From the NCBI RefSeq assembly GCF_006540085.1, contig NZ_BJOG01000001.1, positions 1 to 64,000 of the forward strand: a stretch of DNA of 64,000 bases, given 5' to 3'. The first letter of the stretch is position 1; each line of letters begins with the position of its first letter. The translations under genes and the position numbers were made by a program. Source of the stretch: Microbacterium oxydans. Its GTDB lineage: Bacteria; Actinomycetota; Actinomycetes; Actinomycetales; Microbacteriaceae. The notes below the pieces were generated by a model. That model did not search any database and was not told where the DNA came from. It saw only the letters and a program-made list of their open reading frames with translations. Of this stretch, positions 9,587-17,957 are shown piece after piece.

Positions 9587-10618
9587 ATGGGGACGACGCC
9601 TGCCGCGAAGCGGCATCACTACCTGCCGCAGTTCCACCTTCGAGGATTCGCTGACGGCGAGACCATCACCACGGTTGAGCTACCCGGTGACCGTTCATAC
9701 CGCCAGCCCGTTCGCAAGGCCGCTGCCGAGAACCATCTGTACTCCTTGCCGGATCACCAGGACGGTGCGGACATCTTCGAGAAGGCGCTCTCGCAGTTAG
9801 AGGGCGACGTGGCGAGCATCTTCGCGGACATCGGCTCCGGTACCTGGCCTCTGGGCGAAGATGAGCGCGGCAAGCTCGCCTACTACGTGGCACTCCAGAT
9901 TGCCCGTGGCCCTGAGCAGAAACGCAATATGGAGAATTTCGCTCGCCAAGTCACCCGCATGGAAATCGGCTACGGCGGTCGCGCCGGCATGAAGGGCTGG
10001 GTTAAGAAGAACCTGGGTCTTGACGTGGACGATGCGACGGCCGCGAAGTTGTGGGACGACGCGATGCAACCTGATGGTCCGCCCATCCACATCTCGCAGG
10101 CCGCGCATATCGAACAGACCCTCGAACTGGCGGACTCTCTACACAAGTACATGTCCGGTCGTCCGTGGACGCTGATGTCCTTCGACAAGCGGTCGCTCAT
10201 CCTCTCCGACGTTCCGGTCGGCCTGATTCGTCAGACCGACAATGATCAGTGTTGGACGGGCGTTGGCATACTCACGGCGTGGGGTATCACGTTCCCGCTC
10301 ACCCGGAAGCTGGGGCTGCTGATGAACGACCCGACGTATCTCATCGACAACGGTGTTCCAGTGGAAGACACTCGCGCGGGACGCTTCGATTTCAGGCAGA
10401 CCGGTAACACTGCCATGGAGAAGCTCTTCAACGAGCACACCGCCGCCAGCGCCAGCATGCGCCTGTTCCACCATCCCGACGATGCCCGGTTCGTCCCGTC
10501 CAATCTGCGCGGGCCGTCACCGGTGACGATGTCGTTACAAGGGGTGCCGAAGGAGTTCACAGGCGAACCGTACATTCTCCCGCGTGTGCCGCGAGGGGAT
10601 ACCAACGACGAGCCGTGA
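9587..10618 (+). CDS. DUF4238 family protein, candidate defence gene
   Basis: 343 aa. The N-terminus KRHHYLPQFHLRGFAD is the hallmark of DUF4238, a family often seen in accessory and defence regions and without a settled biochemical activity. Other His/Glu-rich stretches follow (AAAENHLYSLP, ALQIARGPEQKRNME). There is no signal peptide or TM segment, so it should be cytosolic. A TATCGT box sits exactly 6 nt before the ATG, which suggests a separate leaderless transcript. It sits between mrr and the CBASS-like pair, so a role in phage defence is inferred from position. Confidence 0.75.
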   Translation: MGTTPAAKRHHYLPQFHLRGFADGETITTVELPGDRSYRQPVRKAAAENHLYSLPDHQDGADIFEKALSQLEGDVASIFADIGSGTWPLGEDERGKLAYYVALQIARGPEQKRNMENFARQVTRMEIGYGGRAGMKGWVKKNLGLDVDDATAAKLWDDAMQPDGPPIHISQAAHIEQTLELADSLHKYMSGRPWTLMSFDKRSLILSDVPVGLIRQTDNDQCWTGVGILTAWGITFPLTRKLGLLMNDPTYLIDNGVPVEDTRAGRFDFRQTGNTAMEKLFNEHTAASASMRLFHHPDDARFVPSNLRGPSPVTMSLQGVPKEFTGEPYILPRVPRGDTNDEP

Positions 10619-10764
10619 CATTCGCCAGGCCTCTGCACCGCCTCGAATGTCGGTGCCCCTGACCATACTCGAGGTATACGGCGATCGGAAGCTTGGTTCG
10701 CTAAGGCGCGCGCCGCAACGCCCAATGTGAGAAAACTGGCCTGAGTAGAAGTGATCGGAGAGCA

Positions 10765-11361
10765 ATGGCGAGCGAAGTTGTGGGTTCACCTGCCGGGGAT
10801 CCGTTCCTGCTCGCGCAGGTGCGCGAGTCGTTTGGACGAGTGGTGTACAGCCACAAGACTCATGAGAAGCAGGCCGACCTCTGCTTCACCAAGCACCGCT
10901 GGCAGCAGGGCTTTCTCATCGGTCTGACAGCTGTCAGCTCCGGCACGTTCCTCGTTGCTGTGGTCGGTCTTCTCGGTGACCCCGTCCTGACGAGCCTCGC
11001 GACTTCCTCCATCGCCCTGCTGGTTACCTGGAGCAGCCTGGGCGCGAAGACCTTCAGATTTGCGGATGAGTCGGATGCGCATCGCGGAATCGCTTCGAAG
11101 CTTTGGGATGTCCGTGAGTCGTACATCTCGCTAATCACTGACCTCATGTCCGGAACGGTCTCCGACGCCGAGGGCCGAGAGCGCCGTGACGAGCTCCAGG
11201 AGTCCACTCACGAAGCGTACGCAGTCGCACCGAGGACAAGCTCGAAGGCCTTCGCGCGCGCTCAGGATGGGCTGAAGAACAACGAAGAGATGACCTTCAC
11301 GCCACGCGAGATCGACCTATTGCTCCCCGAAGCTCTCCGTCTCGAAGAACCGGAGGCATGA
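10765..11361 (+). CDS. SLATT domain two-TM protein, probable CBASS effector
   Basis: 198 aa. It has two adjacent helices at about residues 52-72 and 77-97 (FLIGLTAVSSGTFLVAVVG and LTSLATSSIALLVTW), with a long helical cytosolic tail. This is the SLATT arrangement (SMODS- and SLOG-associating two-TM effector). Such proteins are predicted to disrupt the membrane when the partner nucleotidyltransferase makes its signal. The stop overlaps the CD-NTase start (ATGA), so the two are translationally coupled. RBS GGAGAG precedes the ATG. Confidence 0.8.
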   Translation: MASEVVGSPAGDPFLLAQVRESFGRVVYSHKTHEKQADLCFTKHRWQQGFLIGLTAVSSGTFLVAVVGLLGDPVLTSLATSSIALLVTWSSLGAKTFRFADESDAHRGIASKLWDVRESYISLITDLMSGTVSDAEGRERRDELQESTHEAYAVAPRTSSKAFARAQDGLKNNEEMTFTPREIDLLLPEALRLEEPEA

Positions 11362-12677
11362 CCGTGGAGACTTCAGAGATCTTCGACGCGTTACTCGAGA
11401 ACCTCAAGGTCGGTGAGCAGGCCGGCATCATCGCATCACGCCGGGACGAGATCACGAAGGCGCTGAACAAAGACTTCCGCTCCAAGGACGGTTGCACGGA
11501 CTACAAGCTCATGGTCGGATCGTTCGGCCGGCACACTGCTATCAAGGGCGTCTCCGACCTCGACATGATCTTCATCCTGCCGCCTGGGATTCGGTCGAGC
11601 TACGACGGAGACACCGGGCCGAGACGGATACTCGAACGCGTCCGCGATGACCTGAAGTCGCGGTACCCCAACACAGACATCCGCGTCGATCAGTGCGTGG
11701 TGCGGGTGCAGTTCACTTCCAACGCTTTCAAGTTCGAGGTCCAACCCGCGTTCGAGAACGAGGACGGCACCTTCGACTACCCCGACACGAAGGCTGAAGG
11801 ATGGAAGACCACCAAACCTCGCGAGGAGATCGCCGCCACCAAAGAGTGCAATGATCGCACCTCGAAGAACATGCGGCACCTCGCCCGGATGGCAAGGGCG
11901 TGGAAGAACCAAAACGGCGTCAACATGGGTGGGCTGCTCATCGACACCCTCGTGCATCGCTTCTTCTCGCAGACCACCGATTACGACTCGGCAAGCACTG
12001 ACACGTTCGATCTGATGGCGCGAGACTTCTTCGAGTTCCTCAAAGAAGAGCCGGACAAGGACTATTACCTGGCGCTCGGCAGCAACCAGCGAGTGAAGGT
12101 GAAGGCGCGATTTCAGCCCAAGGCCAAGAAGGCCTACAACCGCTGCCTCGAAGCAATCGATGACGCGGGCAAGTCGTCCGCGAACAAGAAGTGGCGGGAG
12201 GTCTTCGGTACGTCCATCCCGCTGACCGCGAGCACCAGTAACCTGTCGCAGTCCTTCAGAGACACCGAGCAGTTCATCGAAAGCAAGTACCCCGTCGACA
12301 TCACCGAGACGGTCACCATCGACTGCGAGGTGACGCAGGACGGCTGGAGGCCCACCAGGCTACGGGAGATGCTTCGCACGGGTGCGCTACTCAGGGCCGA
12401 CAAGAGCTTGACGTTCCGAGTCGTCAGCTGCACGGCGGCTGAGCCGTACGAACTGAAATGGAAGGTGCTCAACCGCGGCGCAGAGGCCGAACGTCGAAAC
12501 ATGATCCGTGGCCAGATCGTTGATTCGAGTAGTCCCGGTGCCCGCACTGAACACTCAGAATTCAAGGGCGAGCACGTGGTTGAGTGCTACGTCGTCAAAC
12601 ATGGGATTGTCGTCGCCCGCGATCGGATCGACGTACCGATCAGTAACACAGCCGTCAGGACGGCGACCGCCGGATAG
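11358..12677 (+). CDS. CD-NTase (SMODS nucleotidyltransferase) with AGS-C sensor domain
   Basis: 439 aa. The catalytic domain has GSFGRHTAIKG followed by SDLDMIFIL, the GS...DxD signature of cGAS/DncV-like enzymes, which join nucleotides into small cyclic or linear signals. The third acidic position appears to be Glu (KFEVQPAF). Residues about 320-435 match the AGS-C sensor domain (ELKWKVLNRG, RGQIVD, GEHVVECYVVKHG, ARDRIDVPI), typical of SMODS proteins paired with SLATT effectors. With the upstream SLATT gene this forms a minimal CBASS-type abortive-infection module. No Cap2/Cap3 ancillary genes are present, as expected for a type I system. Confidence 0.87.
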   Translation: MTVETSEIFDALLENLKVGEQAGIIASRRDEITKALNKDFRSKDGCTDYKLMVGSFGRHTAIKGVSDLDMIFILPPGIRSSYDGDTGPRRILERVRDDLKSRYPNTDIRVDQCVVRVQFTSNAFKFEVQPAFENEDGTFDYPDTKAEGWKTTKPREEIAATKECNDRTSKNMRHLARMARAWKNQNGVNMGGLLIDTLVHRFFSQTTDYDSASTDTFDLMARDFFEFLKEEPDKDYYLALGSNQRVKVKARFQPKAKKAYNRCLEAIDDAGKSSANKKWREVFGTSIPLTASTSNLSQSFRDTEQFIESKYPVDITETVTIDCEVTQDGWRPTRLREMLRTGALLRADKSLTFRVVSCTAAEPYELKWKVLNRGAEAERRNMIRGQIVDSSSPGARTEHSEFKGEHVVECYVVKHGIVVARDRIDVPISNTAVRTATAG

Positions 12678-12757
12678 AGCGACCAGCAGCGCGCCGAAAA
12701 TGAGGCGACGACGTCGGCCGGCAGCTCCGACGCGCGTCTAGCGACCGCGTTCATACA

Positions 12758-13378
12758 CTAGTCCTCCCCCGCAAAAAAAAAGAACCGCTCCCCCGACTTC
12801 ACCTGCTGCGCCACCCGCCGCAACGCCAACAACAACGGCTCCACCAGCACCGACCCCAGCACCACGTACCGCACCGCAGCTTCCGCAGACTCCTCCGGCA
12901 CCCCCGCGATCTCCGCTTCCGCAATCCGCCGCGCACTTGCGAGGTACTCCGCCATCGCCGCATCCGGCACGGTGAACCCGACGCGCTCCAACCCCTGCAG
13001 CGCCCGCGCGACCGCGTGCAGCACCGCCTCGTCGCACATCCCCGGCTTCCACCCGAGCCGCGCGACAAGAGCCTCCGCGTCCGTCAGGTCCAGCGACTCA
13101 TCCGCCGGCGGAGTGATCGCCGCATGTGCCGCCCCCAGCAGCTCGTGCGCACTCGCCGGCGGATCATCCAGCGCCCCCAGCACCCGCCGCGTCTCGGCGA
13201 TGCTCACCCCCGCGTCGAGCAGCGCCCGGATCACCCGCAGCCGCTCCACGTGCTTCTCGCCGTACGCGGCCTGCGTCGCAGACGACCGCTCACCCTCGGG
13301 CAGCAGCCCCTCGCGCAGGTAGTACTTGATCGTCGGCACGGTCACGCCGGTCTGGGCTGACAGTTCGGAAATTCTCAT
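12758..13378 (-). CDS. MerR-family transcriptional regulator
   Basis: 206 aa from ATG 13378; a GTG at 13384 in the same frame is an alternative. The N-terminal MerR helix-turn-helix is clear (MRISELSAQTGVTVPTIKYY, then REGLLPEG), followed by the dimer helix (VERLRVIRALLDAGVSI). The C-terminal ~130 residues are an Ala/Leu-rich effector region of unrecognised ligand. The gene is divergent from a DUF4188 gene, and two dyads lie in the 70-nt gap, one inside the -35/-10 spacer as is usual for MerR control. It probably regulates itself and the DUF4188 gene. Confidence 0.88.
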   Translation of the reverse strand: MRISELSAQTGVTVPTIKYYLREGLLPEGERSSATQAAYGEKHVERLRVIRALLDAGVSIAETRRVLGALDDPPASAHELLGAAHAAITPPADESLDLTDAEALVARLGWKPGMCDEAVLHAVARALQGLERVGFTVPDAAMAEYLASARRIAEAEIAGVPEESAEAAVRYVVLGSVLVEPLLLALRRVAQQVKSGERFFFFAGED

Positions 13379-13387
13379 GGCCACCTC

Positions 13388-13433
13388 TTGACATCGATAG
13401 TAGCGCTATCCATTATGGATAGTGACACTATCC
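13388..13433 (+). promoter_or_regulatory. Promoter with two MerR-type dyads between merR and the DUF4188 gene
   Basis: A -35 TTGACA (13388-13393) is followed after 17 nt by CATTAT (13411-13416), or after 20 nt by TATGGA. The spacer holds GATAG-n5-CTATC (13396-13410). Just downstream is an exact 17-bp palindrome (13417-13433): arms GGATAGTG and CACTATCC around A. Both dyads share the half-site GATAG/CTATC, so they are probably two binding sites for one dimeric regulator. Confidence 0.7.
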
Positions 13434-13448
13434 AAACAAGGAGTCATC

Positions 13449-13955
13449 ATGTCGAAAGTCATCACGGGCCGCATGACCCACCGCCACGACGGCGAGCTCG
13501 TCGTGTTCCACATCGGGATGCAGATCAACCGCTGGTGGCGCCCCGACCTGTGGATGCCGGCGTTCTTCGCCATGCCGGGGATGCTGCGCGAACTCAGCAC
13601 CGACCCCGACTCGGGCATGCTCGGCTACCACCTGCTCTTCGGCTCGGGCGGACCCTACGTCGTGCAGTACTGGTCATCCGTCGACAAGCTCTACACCTAC
13701 GCGTCCAGCCCGAACCAGCAGCACCGTCCCGCCTGGACCGCCTTCAACCGCGCAGCCCGCAAGGCTCCGGGAGCGGTCGGCATCTGGCACGAGACCTTCC
13801 GCGTCGACACCGCCGAGAGCGTGTACGTCTCGACGAAGCCGATGGGGCTGCCCAAGGCCACGGAACTCGTGCCCGTCGGCAAGCGTCACGACCGAGCGCA
13901 GGCACGGTTCGCGGATGGGCGGACGGGAGCGCCGACCTCCGAGCCTGCGCAGTAA
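13449..13955 (+). CDS. DUF4188 family protein (monooxygenase-like fold)
   Basis: 168 aa, start fixed by AAGGAG at 13438-13443. The sequence (FHIGMQINRWWRPDLWMPAF, SSVDKLYTYA, GIWHETFRV) matches DUF4188, a heme-degrading or quinol-monooxygenase-like ferredoxin-fold family of unproven reaction. It is divergent from the MerR gene and shares its operator region. A detoxification or oxidative role under MerR control is plausible. Confidence 0.8.
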   Translation: MSKVITGRMTHRHDGELVVFHIGMQINRWWRPDLWMPAFFAMPGMLRELSTDPDSGMLGYHLLFGSGGPYVVQYWSSVDKLYTYASSPNQQHRPAWTAFNRAARKAPGAVGIWHETFRVDTAESVYVSTKPMGLPKATELVPVGKRHDRAQARFADGRTGAPTSEPAQ

Positions 13956-14003
13956 CCCTCCCCTAGCGACCGGTCGCACCGCGGAACCCACTACCCTCAC
14001 ACC

Positions 14004-14432
14004 ATGCCCACCGATCGCCCCCGCGCCTGGATCTTCGACGTCGACGGCACCCTCGCCCTCATCGGCGACCGTTCCCCGTACGACATGCGCAACGTGTCGA
14101 TCGACACCCCGAACCACCCTGTCGTGGTCGCCGCCCAAGCCTTCGCCGCACACCCCGACGTCGACGCGCTCATCGTGGTCTCGGGCCGCGACGAGACAGC
14201 CCGTCGCGCCACCGAAGCCTGGCTGACGTTCAACGAGATCCCGTTCGACCACCTGCTGCTCCGCCGCACCGGCGACCAGCGCGCAGACAACATCGTCAAG
14301 GCCGAGATCTACGACGCCCACATCGAACCGCACTTCTCCGTCATCGGCGTCGTCGACGACCGCCGCAGCGTGGTCGAGATGTGGCGGTCTCGCGGGCTGG
14401 TCTGCTTCCATGTGGCCGAAGGGGACTTCTGA
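14004..14432 (+). CDS. HAD-family phosphatase, polynucleotide kinase 3'-phosphatase-like
   Basis: 142 aa. HAD motif I is FDVDGTLA, the Thr motif is VVSGRDE, and the late acidic motif is VVDDRRSVVEMW. The size and order (DxDGT, SGR, VDDR) resemble the phosphatase half of T4 Pnkp and stand-alone actinobacterial relatives. It may act on nucleic-acid ends, but no kinase is attached. TACCCT lies exactly 6 nt before the ATG, so translation is probably leaderless. Confidence 0.75.
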   Translation: MPTDRPRAWIFDVDGTLALIGDRSPYDMRNVSIDTPNHPVVVAAQAFAAHPDVDALIVVSGRDETARRATEAWLTFNEIPFDHLLLRRTGDQRADNIVKAEIYDAHIEPHFSVIGVVDDRRSVVEMWRSRGLVCFHVAEGDF

Positions 14433-14557
14433 GGCGCACCCGTCCGCGTTCAGCGACCTCGGTGCGGTCCATCCTTTTTCCGGATCTGCGTCCTGCGGGC
14501 TGGTGGTCGTCCGTCGTCTGGGTAAGTAGATGCAGAAAGACCTGGAGGAGAACACAC

Positions 14558-14890
14558 ATGCGCTACGTACTTTTCATCTGCACCGACCCGACCGCCGAGC
14601 CTTATGTCGAGGCCGAAGACAACGCCGGGGAGTGGGTGGCGTCGCTGCAGGACAGCGGCTCCTACGTCTTGGGCGACCGTCTGCGGCCTGTCGAAGACGC
14701 CACGACCGTGCGCGTCCGAGCCGGCGAGCGGATCGTGGCCGACGGACCGTTCACCGAGAGCCGCGAATGGATCGCCGGGTTCGACGTGATCGACGCCGAC
14801 GACCTCGACGCCGCGATCGAGATCGCCGCTGCACACCCGATGGCTCGGTTCGGCCTGGTCGAAGTGCGCCCCGTGTGGCCGCTCGGGTGA
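14558..14890 (+). CDS. YCII-related DGPF-domain protein
   Basis: 110 aa with the DGPFTESREWIAGF signature of DGPF/YCII proteins (a dimeric alpha-beta barrel-like fold) and the opening MRYVLFICTD. GGAGGAG precedes the start. The sigma factor gene begins 4 nt after its stop. DGPF proteins are the standard partners of ECF42 sigma factors and may modulate them or be among their targets. Confidence 0.85.
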   Translation: MRYVLFICTDPTAEPYVEAEDNAGEWVASLQDSGSYVLGDRLRPVEDATTVRVRAGERIVADGPFTESREWIAGFDVIDADDLDAAIEIAAAHPMARFGLVEVRPVWPLG

Positions 14891-14894
14891 CGAT

Positions 14895-16193
14895 GTGACC
14901 ACACCGGAGGAGCCGGCGGGCACGCTTCCGGATGCCATGGCCGCCGTACGGCACGTGGCATCGATCGAGTACGGCGGTGTTGTCGCGAGCGTGATCGGCA
15001 CAGTCCACGACTGGACCCTTGCCGAAGACGCCGTGCAGGACGCTCTGGCGCGAGCGGTCGAGCGGTGGCCAGGCGACGGGGTTCCGGCGAACCCCGCCGC
15101 CTGGGTCACGACCGTCGCCCGCCGCCGCGCGATCGACCGCGTCCGTCACGCTGACGCCGAGCGCCGGGCGGTGGCTCGTCTCGAGCACGAGCCGCACGAA
15201 AGCACCGACATCGCCCAGGAAGCCTACGACCACGACGCGTTCCCGCACGGGGACGAGAGGCTGAAGCTGATCTTCACCGCCTGCCATCCCGCGCTGACCT
15301 TGGAAGCCCGCGCGGCGTTGACGCTCCGCACCGTCCTGAACGTGTCGATCGAACAGCTCGCCGGGATCTTCGCGGTCGCACCCGCGGCGATGGAGAAGAG
15401 GCTCGTGCGGGCGCGGGCCAAGATCGCGCACGCGAACATCCCGTACCGGGTTCCAGATGCCGCGCAGCTCGACAGTCGAAGTGCCAGCGTCTGCGAGGTC
15501 CTGTCCGCCCTGTTCACCATCGGCTACTCCGATCCGACACTCCAGCCCGATCCCGGCGCCGAGGCCATTCGACTTGCTCGGCTGTGCCGGCAGCTGCTCC
15601 CCTCGGATTCCCCGGCTCGACTCGAGTTCACGGGTCTTCTCGCCCTCCTGCTCCTTCAGCACTCCCGCCGCGCGGCACGCACGACGCCCGACGGCCTGTC
15701 CGTGCCGTTCGACGAACAGGATCGCGAGCTGTGGGATGTCTCCGAGATCGAGGAGGGGCTACGGCTTCTCGATGACGCCGTCGAGGAGGCGGCACGGGCG
15801 GGCATCCACGGCGGACGCCACCTCATCCGCGCCACCGTCGCGGCCGAGTACGTCCGCCCCAGCCCGGGGACGGAGATCGACCACGCCCGCATCGCCGATA
15901 TCTACGGGGTGCTGGAGCAGGTGGATGCATCGCCGTTCGTCCGCCTGAACCGTGCGGTCGCCGTGGCGAACGCGGGGCGACCGGCCGAAGCCCTCGCGCT
16001 GACGGAGGCGCTCGAGAGCTCACTGGGAGGACACCACCTCTACTCGGCGGTTCGGGGAGATCTCCTGCAGCGCCTCAGGCGCGTCGAAGAAGCGAGGTCT
16101 GCCTTTCGCGATGCCGCACGCGCCGCCCCGACGGAACGCGAGCGACGGTCATACACCCAGCACGCTGACGACATCGCCTCGGCATCGACCTGA
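14895..16193 (+). CDS. ECF42-like RNA polymerase sigma factor with C-terminal TPR-like extension
   Basis: 432 aa, roughly twice the length of a minimal ECF factor. Region sigma-2 spans about 25-95 (VHDWTLAEDAVQDALARAV). Region sigma-4 is near 145-185 (IEQLAGIFAVAPAAMEKRLV). The remaining ~230 residues are helical with a tetratricopeptide-like stretch (RLNRAVAVANAGRPAEALAL), as in the ECF42 group, which lacks a classical anti-sigma partner. It starts with GTG 4 nt after the DGPF gene. Its C-terminal extension probably controls activity. Confidence 0.88.
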   Translation: MTTPEEPAGTLPDAMAAVRHVASIEYGGVVASVIGTVHDWTLAEDAVQDALARAVERWPGDGVPANPAAWVTTVARRRAIDRVRHADAERRAVARLEHEPHESTDIAQEAYDHDAFPHGDERLKLIFTACHPALTLEARAALTLRTVLNVSIEQLAGIFAVAPAAMEKRLVRARAKIAHANIPYRVPDAAQLDSRSASVCEVLSALFTIGYSDPTLQPDPGAEAIRLARLCRQLLPSDSPARLEFTGLLALLLLQHSRRAARTTPDGLSVPFDEQDRELWDVSEIEEGLRLLDDAVEEAARAGIHGGRHLIRATVAAEYVRPSPGTEIDHARIADIYGVLEQVDASPFVRLNRAVAVANAGRPAEALALTEALESSLGGHHLYSAVRGDLLQRLRRVEEARSAFRDAARAAPTERERRSYTQHADDIASAST

Positions 16194-16298
16194 CCTGCGC
16201 CCTCCGGCTCCTTGAGGGCTTTGATCGCCACAGCGATGGCTCTCCGTCGCGGCACCGATGACGAGAAGTCGGCAACGAGGTTGCGCGACGCCCTCTCA

Positions 16299-16332
16299 AG
16301 AATATTGCTTTTGTCCTCATATGTGTTCTTCC
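16299..16332 (+). promoter_or_regulatory. Upstream element shared with the second secreted paralogue
   Basis: This 34-nt block begins AGAATAT and contains GTCCTCAT. It matches about 25 of 34 bases of a block on the minus strand at 20500-20533 upstream of the paralogue that starts at 20427. It ends 42 nt before the GTG start of the first secreted gene. AGAAT and GTGT lie about 19 nt apart in both, which could be an alternative-sigma promoter. Confidence 0.5.
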
Positions 16333-16374
16333 ATGGGACAGGCGGGTCAATTCTGACATCCAGGAGGACTCCTC

Positions 16375-17364
16375 GTGAGACATCATCGAACCACCGCACT
16401 AGTCGCTCTCGCTGCTATCAGCGCCATGTCGTTCACAGCAGCCTCCGCTGCCATCGCAGACACAGGCAGCGGTAGTGACCAGGCCGATGACATCGCTGCC
16501 GTAGTTACGGAGGCAGCCCCCTTCATGAACGGCGGCATAGAGCTCGAGACGAGCCCAGCAGAAGCCACGGCGACTCTCGACGGTGGCGGCGAGGCGATCC
16601 TGGCGATGGACCCCGCCCGGGGCGTCCGCATAACCTCCGCCGATGACACGGACTCGATGTCCTTCTCCCTGCCCGGCGCATCCGGGCTCGACGACGCTGC
16701 TGTCGCCGGTGACGGATCGCTGAACTACGCGGGCGATGCGACGACGCCGTCGATCAATCTGATGACCGGGGCTGAATCGATCCGTGTCAGTGTCGTCATC
16801 GACAACGCTGCCCAGGCTGATCGGTTCGACTACGACTTCGGACCCGACGCGACTGTCGAGATCCAAGACGACGGCAGTGCAATCGCGTACGTCGTCGAAT
16901 CCACCACAGACCCGGCGACGGGAGGTGCGGCCGCGACCGAGAAGATCATCGCCAACATCGATGCCCCCTGGGCCAAGGACGCCAACGGTGTCGAGATTCC
17001 GACCTACTACGAGGCGTCCGGGTCGCAGCTAACTCAGTTCGTCGACCATCAGGACAGCAACTATGCCTACCCGATCGTCGCCGATCCGACGCTCGATCGG
17101 CCAAACGTCTTCCAATACCGGTTGCGATTCAACCGAGCGGAAACGGCGACCATCGCGTCAGGAGGGGCGGGCATCATCGCCTCAGTAGGCTGCGGCGTGA
17201 TGGCGCCCGTGTGTGTCGTGGCCGGCGGCTCGGTCTGGTGGAACGCGAGTGTCGCCCAGAATTCGAGCCCGAAGCGCTGTGTGCAGGTCACGGCAACACA
17301 GCCTTACATCTACCCCGGTGTTCTGTGGTGGGTCGACACGTACAGCGGAGGACCCTGTAGATGA
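16375..17364 (+). CDS. Secreted protein, VADP-module with Cys-rich C-terminal domain (paralogue 1 of 3)
   Basis: 329 aa; the GTG start follows AGGAGG at 16362-16367. A Sec signal peptide ends near ASAAIADT (about residue 28). The middle carries a module also seen in many secreted actinobacterial proteins: APWAKDANGVEIPTYYE and then YPIVADPTLD. The last ~85 residues form a distinct domain shared with the genes at 19495 and 22643: FNRAETATI, a Gly/Ala-rich hydrophobic stretch with two cysteines, NSSPKRC, then PGV and a Cys near the C-terminus. The downstream membrane gene starts inside its stop (ATGA). Function unknown; an exported effector with a cognate membrane protein is an inference. Confidence 0.75.
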   Translation: MRHHRTTALVALAAISAMSFTAASAAIADTGSGSDQADDIAAVVTEAAPFMNGGIELETSPAEATATLDGGGEAILAMDPARGVRITSADDTDSMSFSLPGASGLDDAAVAGDGSLNYAGDATTPSINLMTGAESIRVSVVIDNAAQADRFDYDFGPDATVEIQDDGSAIAYVVESTTDPATGGAAATEKIIANIDAPWAKDANGVEIPTYYEASGSQLTQFVDHQDSNYAYPIVADPTLDRPNVFQYRLRFNRAETATIASGGAGIIASVGCGVMAPVCVVAGGSVWWNASVAQNSSPKRCVQVTATQPYIYPGVLWWVDTYSGGPCR

Positions 17365-17600
17365 GAAGCGAACCTCGGACCTGGTTCGGCGTGATCACGG
17401 AACCCGGCCGCCAGCTAACGATGACGGTCGCCATGGGCTTGCTGATCGTGGCGTCCACGGTATTGTCTGTCCGCTTCCCCGAGATCGGCTCCTGGCTCTT
17501 CATTGCGACAGGACTCCTCGCCGCCACTTGGTACGCCCACATGATGAAGCGGTGGCGAGCTGCGCGTGGTGACGAAGATGTCGTTCCACCGGAGGAGTGA
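17361..17600 (+). CDS. Small two-TM membrane protein, partner of paralogue 1
   Basis: 79 aa with helices at about 20-38 and 43-60, joined by a short loop (VRFPEIGSW). The ends are basic and acidic. It overlaps the secreted gene by 4 nt, so the two are co-translated. The same position after each of the other two secreted paralogues is also filled by a small membrane protein. An immunity or anchoring role is possible but unproven. Confidence 0.7.
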   Translation: MRSEPRTWFGVITEPGRQLTMTVAMGLLIVASTVLSVRFPEIGSWLFIATGLLAATWYAHMMKRWRAARGDEDVVPPEE

Positions 17601-17606
17601 TTCACT

Positions 17607-17638
17607 GAGCGGCAGCCCGACTTGTCGGGCTGCCGCTC
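17607..17638 (+). terminator. Hairpin terminator after the paralogue-1 pair
   Basis: A 14-bp perfect stem (arms 17607-17620 and 17625-17638, GAGCGGCAGCCCGA and its complement) with a CTTG loop. No T-run follows, which is common in high-GC genomes. Confidence 0.75.
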
Positions 17639-17721
17639 ACACTCCAGCGACTCGACGCTCGGCGGCCTGACGTAACGTACAGCGACGTCTTGGCCGCAGG
17701 ATGCAACCCCTAGGAGCGATT

Positions 17722-17931
17722 ATGAAGCAACGAACGAGACGAGCAATGGCCAGCATTGGATTCGTCGGCGCCGGCGTCATCATCCTCGCCATCGTCATGG
17801 CGATTGCTGAGGGCTACATCTCAGACGCGGAGCACACGACGGGGAACCTCGCACCTGCTGCTATGACTGGCCTGTTTGGCGCATGTCTCATGCTCGTCGG
17901 CTTCGGGAGCATTCTCTTCCGAAAAGAGTGA
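17722..17931 (+). CDS. Small two-TM membrane protein
   Basis: 69 aa from ATG 17722, with TAGGAG just upstream. Two hydrophobic helices (about 10-30 and 45-65) are separated by a polar loop (AEGYISDAEHTTGN). It is bracketed by hairpins on both sides, so it is probably a single-gene transcript. No family is recognised. Confidence 0.6.
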   Translation: MKQRTRRAMASIGFVGAGVIILAIVMAIAEGYISDAEHTTGNLAPAAMTGLFGACLMLVGFGSILFRKE

Positions 17932-17957
17932 CTAGGGGACTAAAGCTCAGCTCGTTC

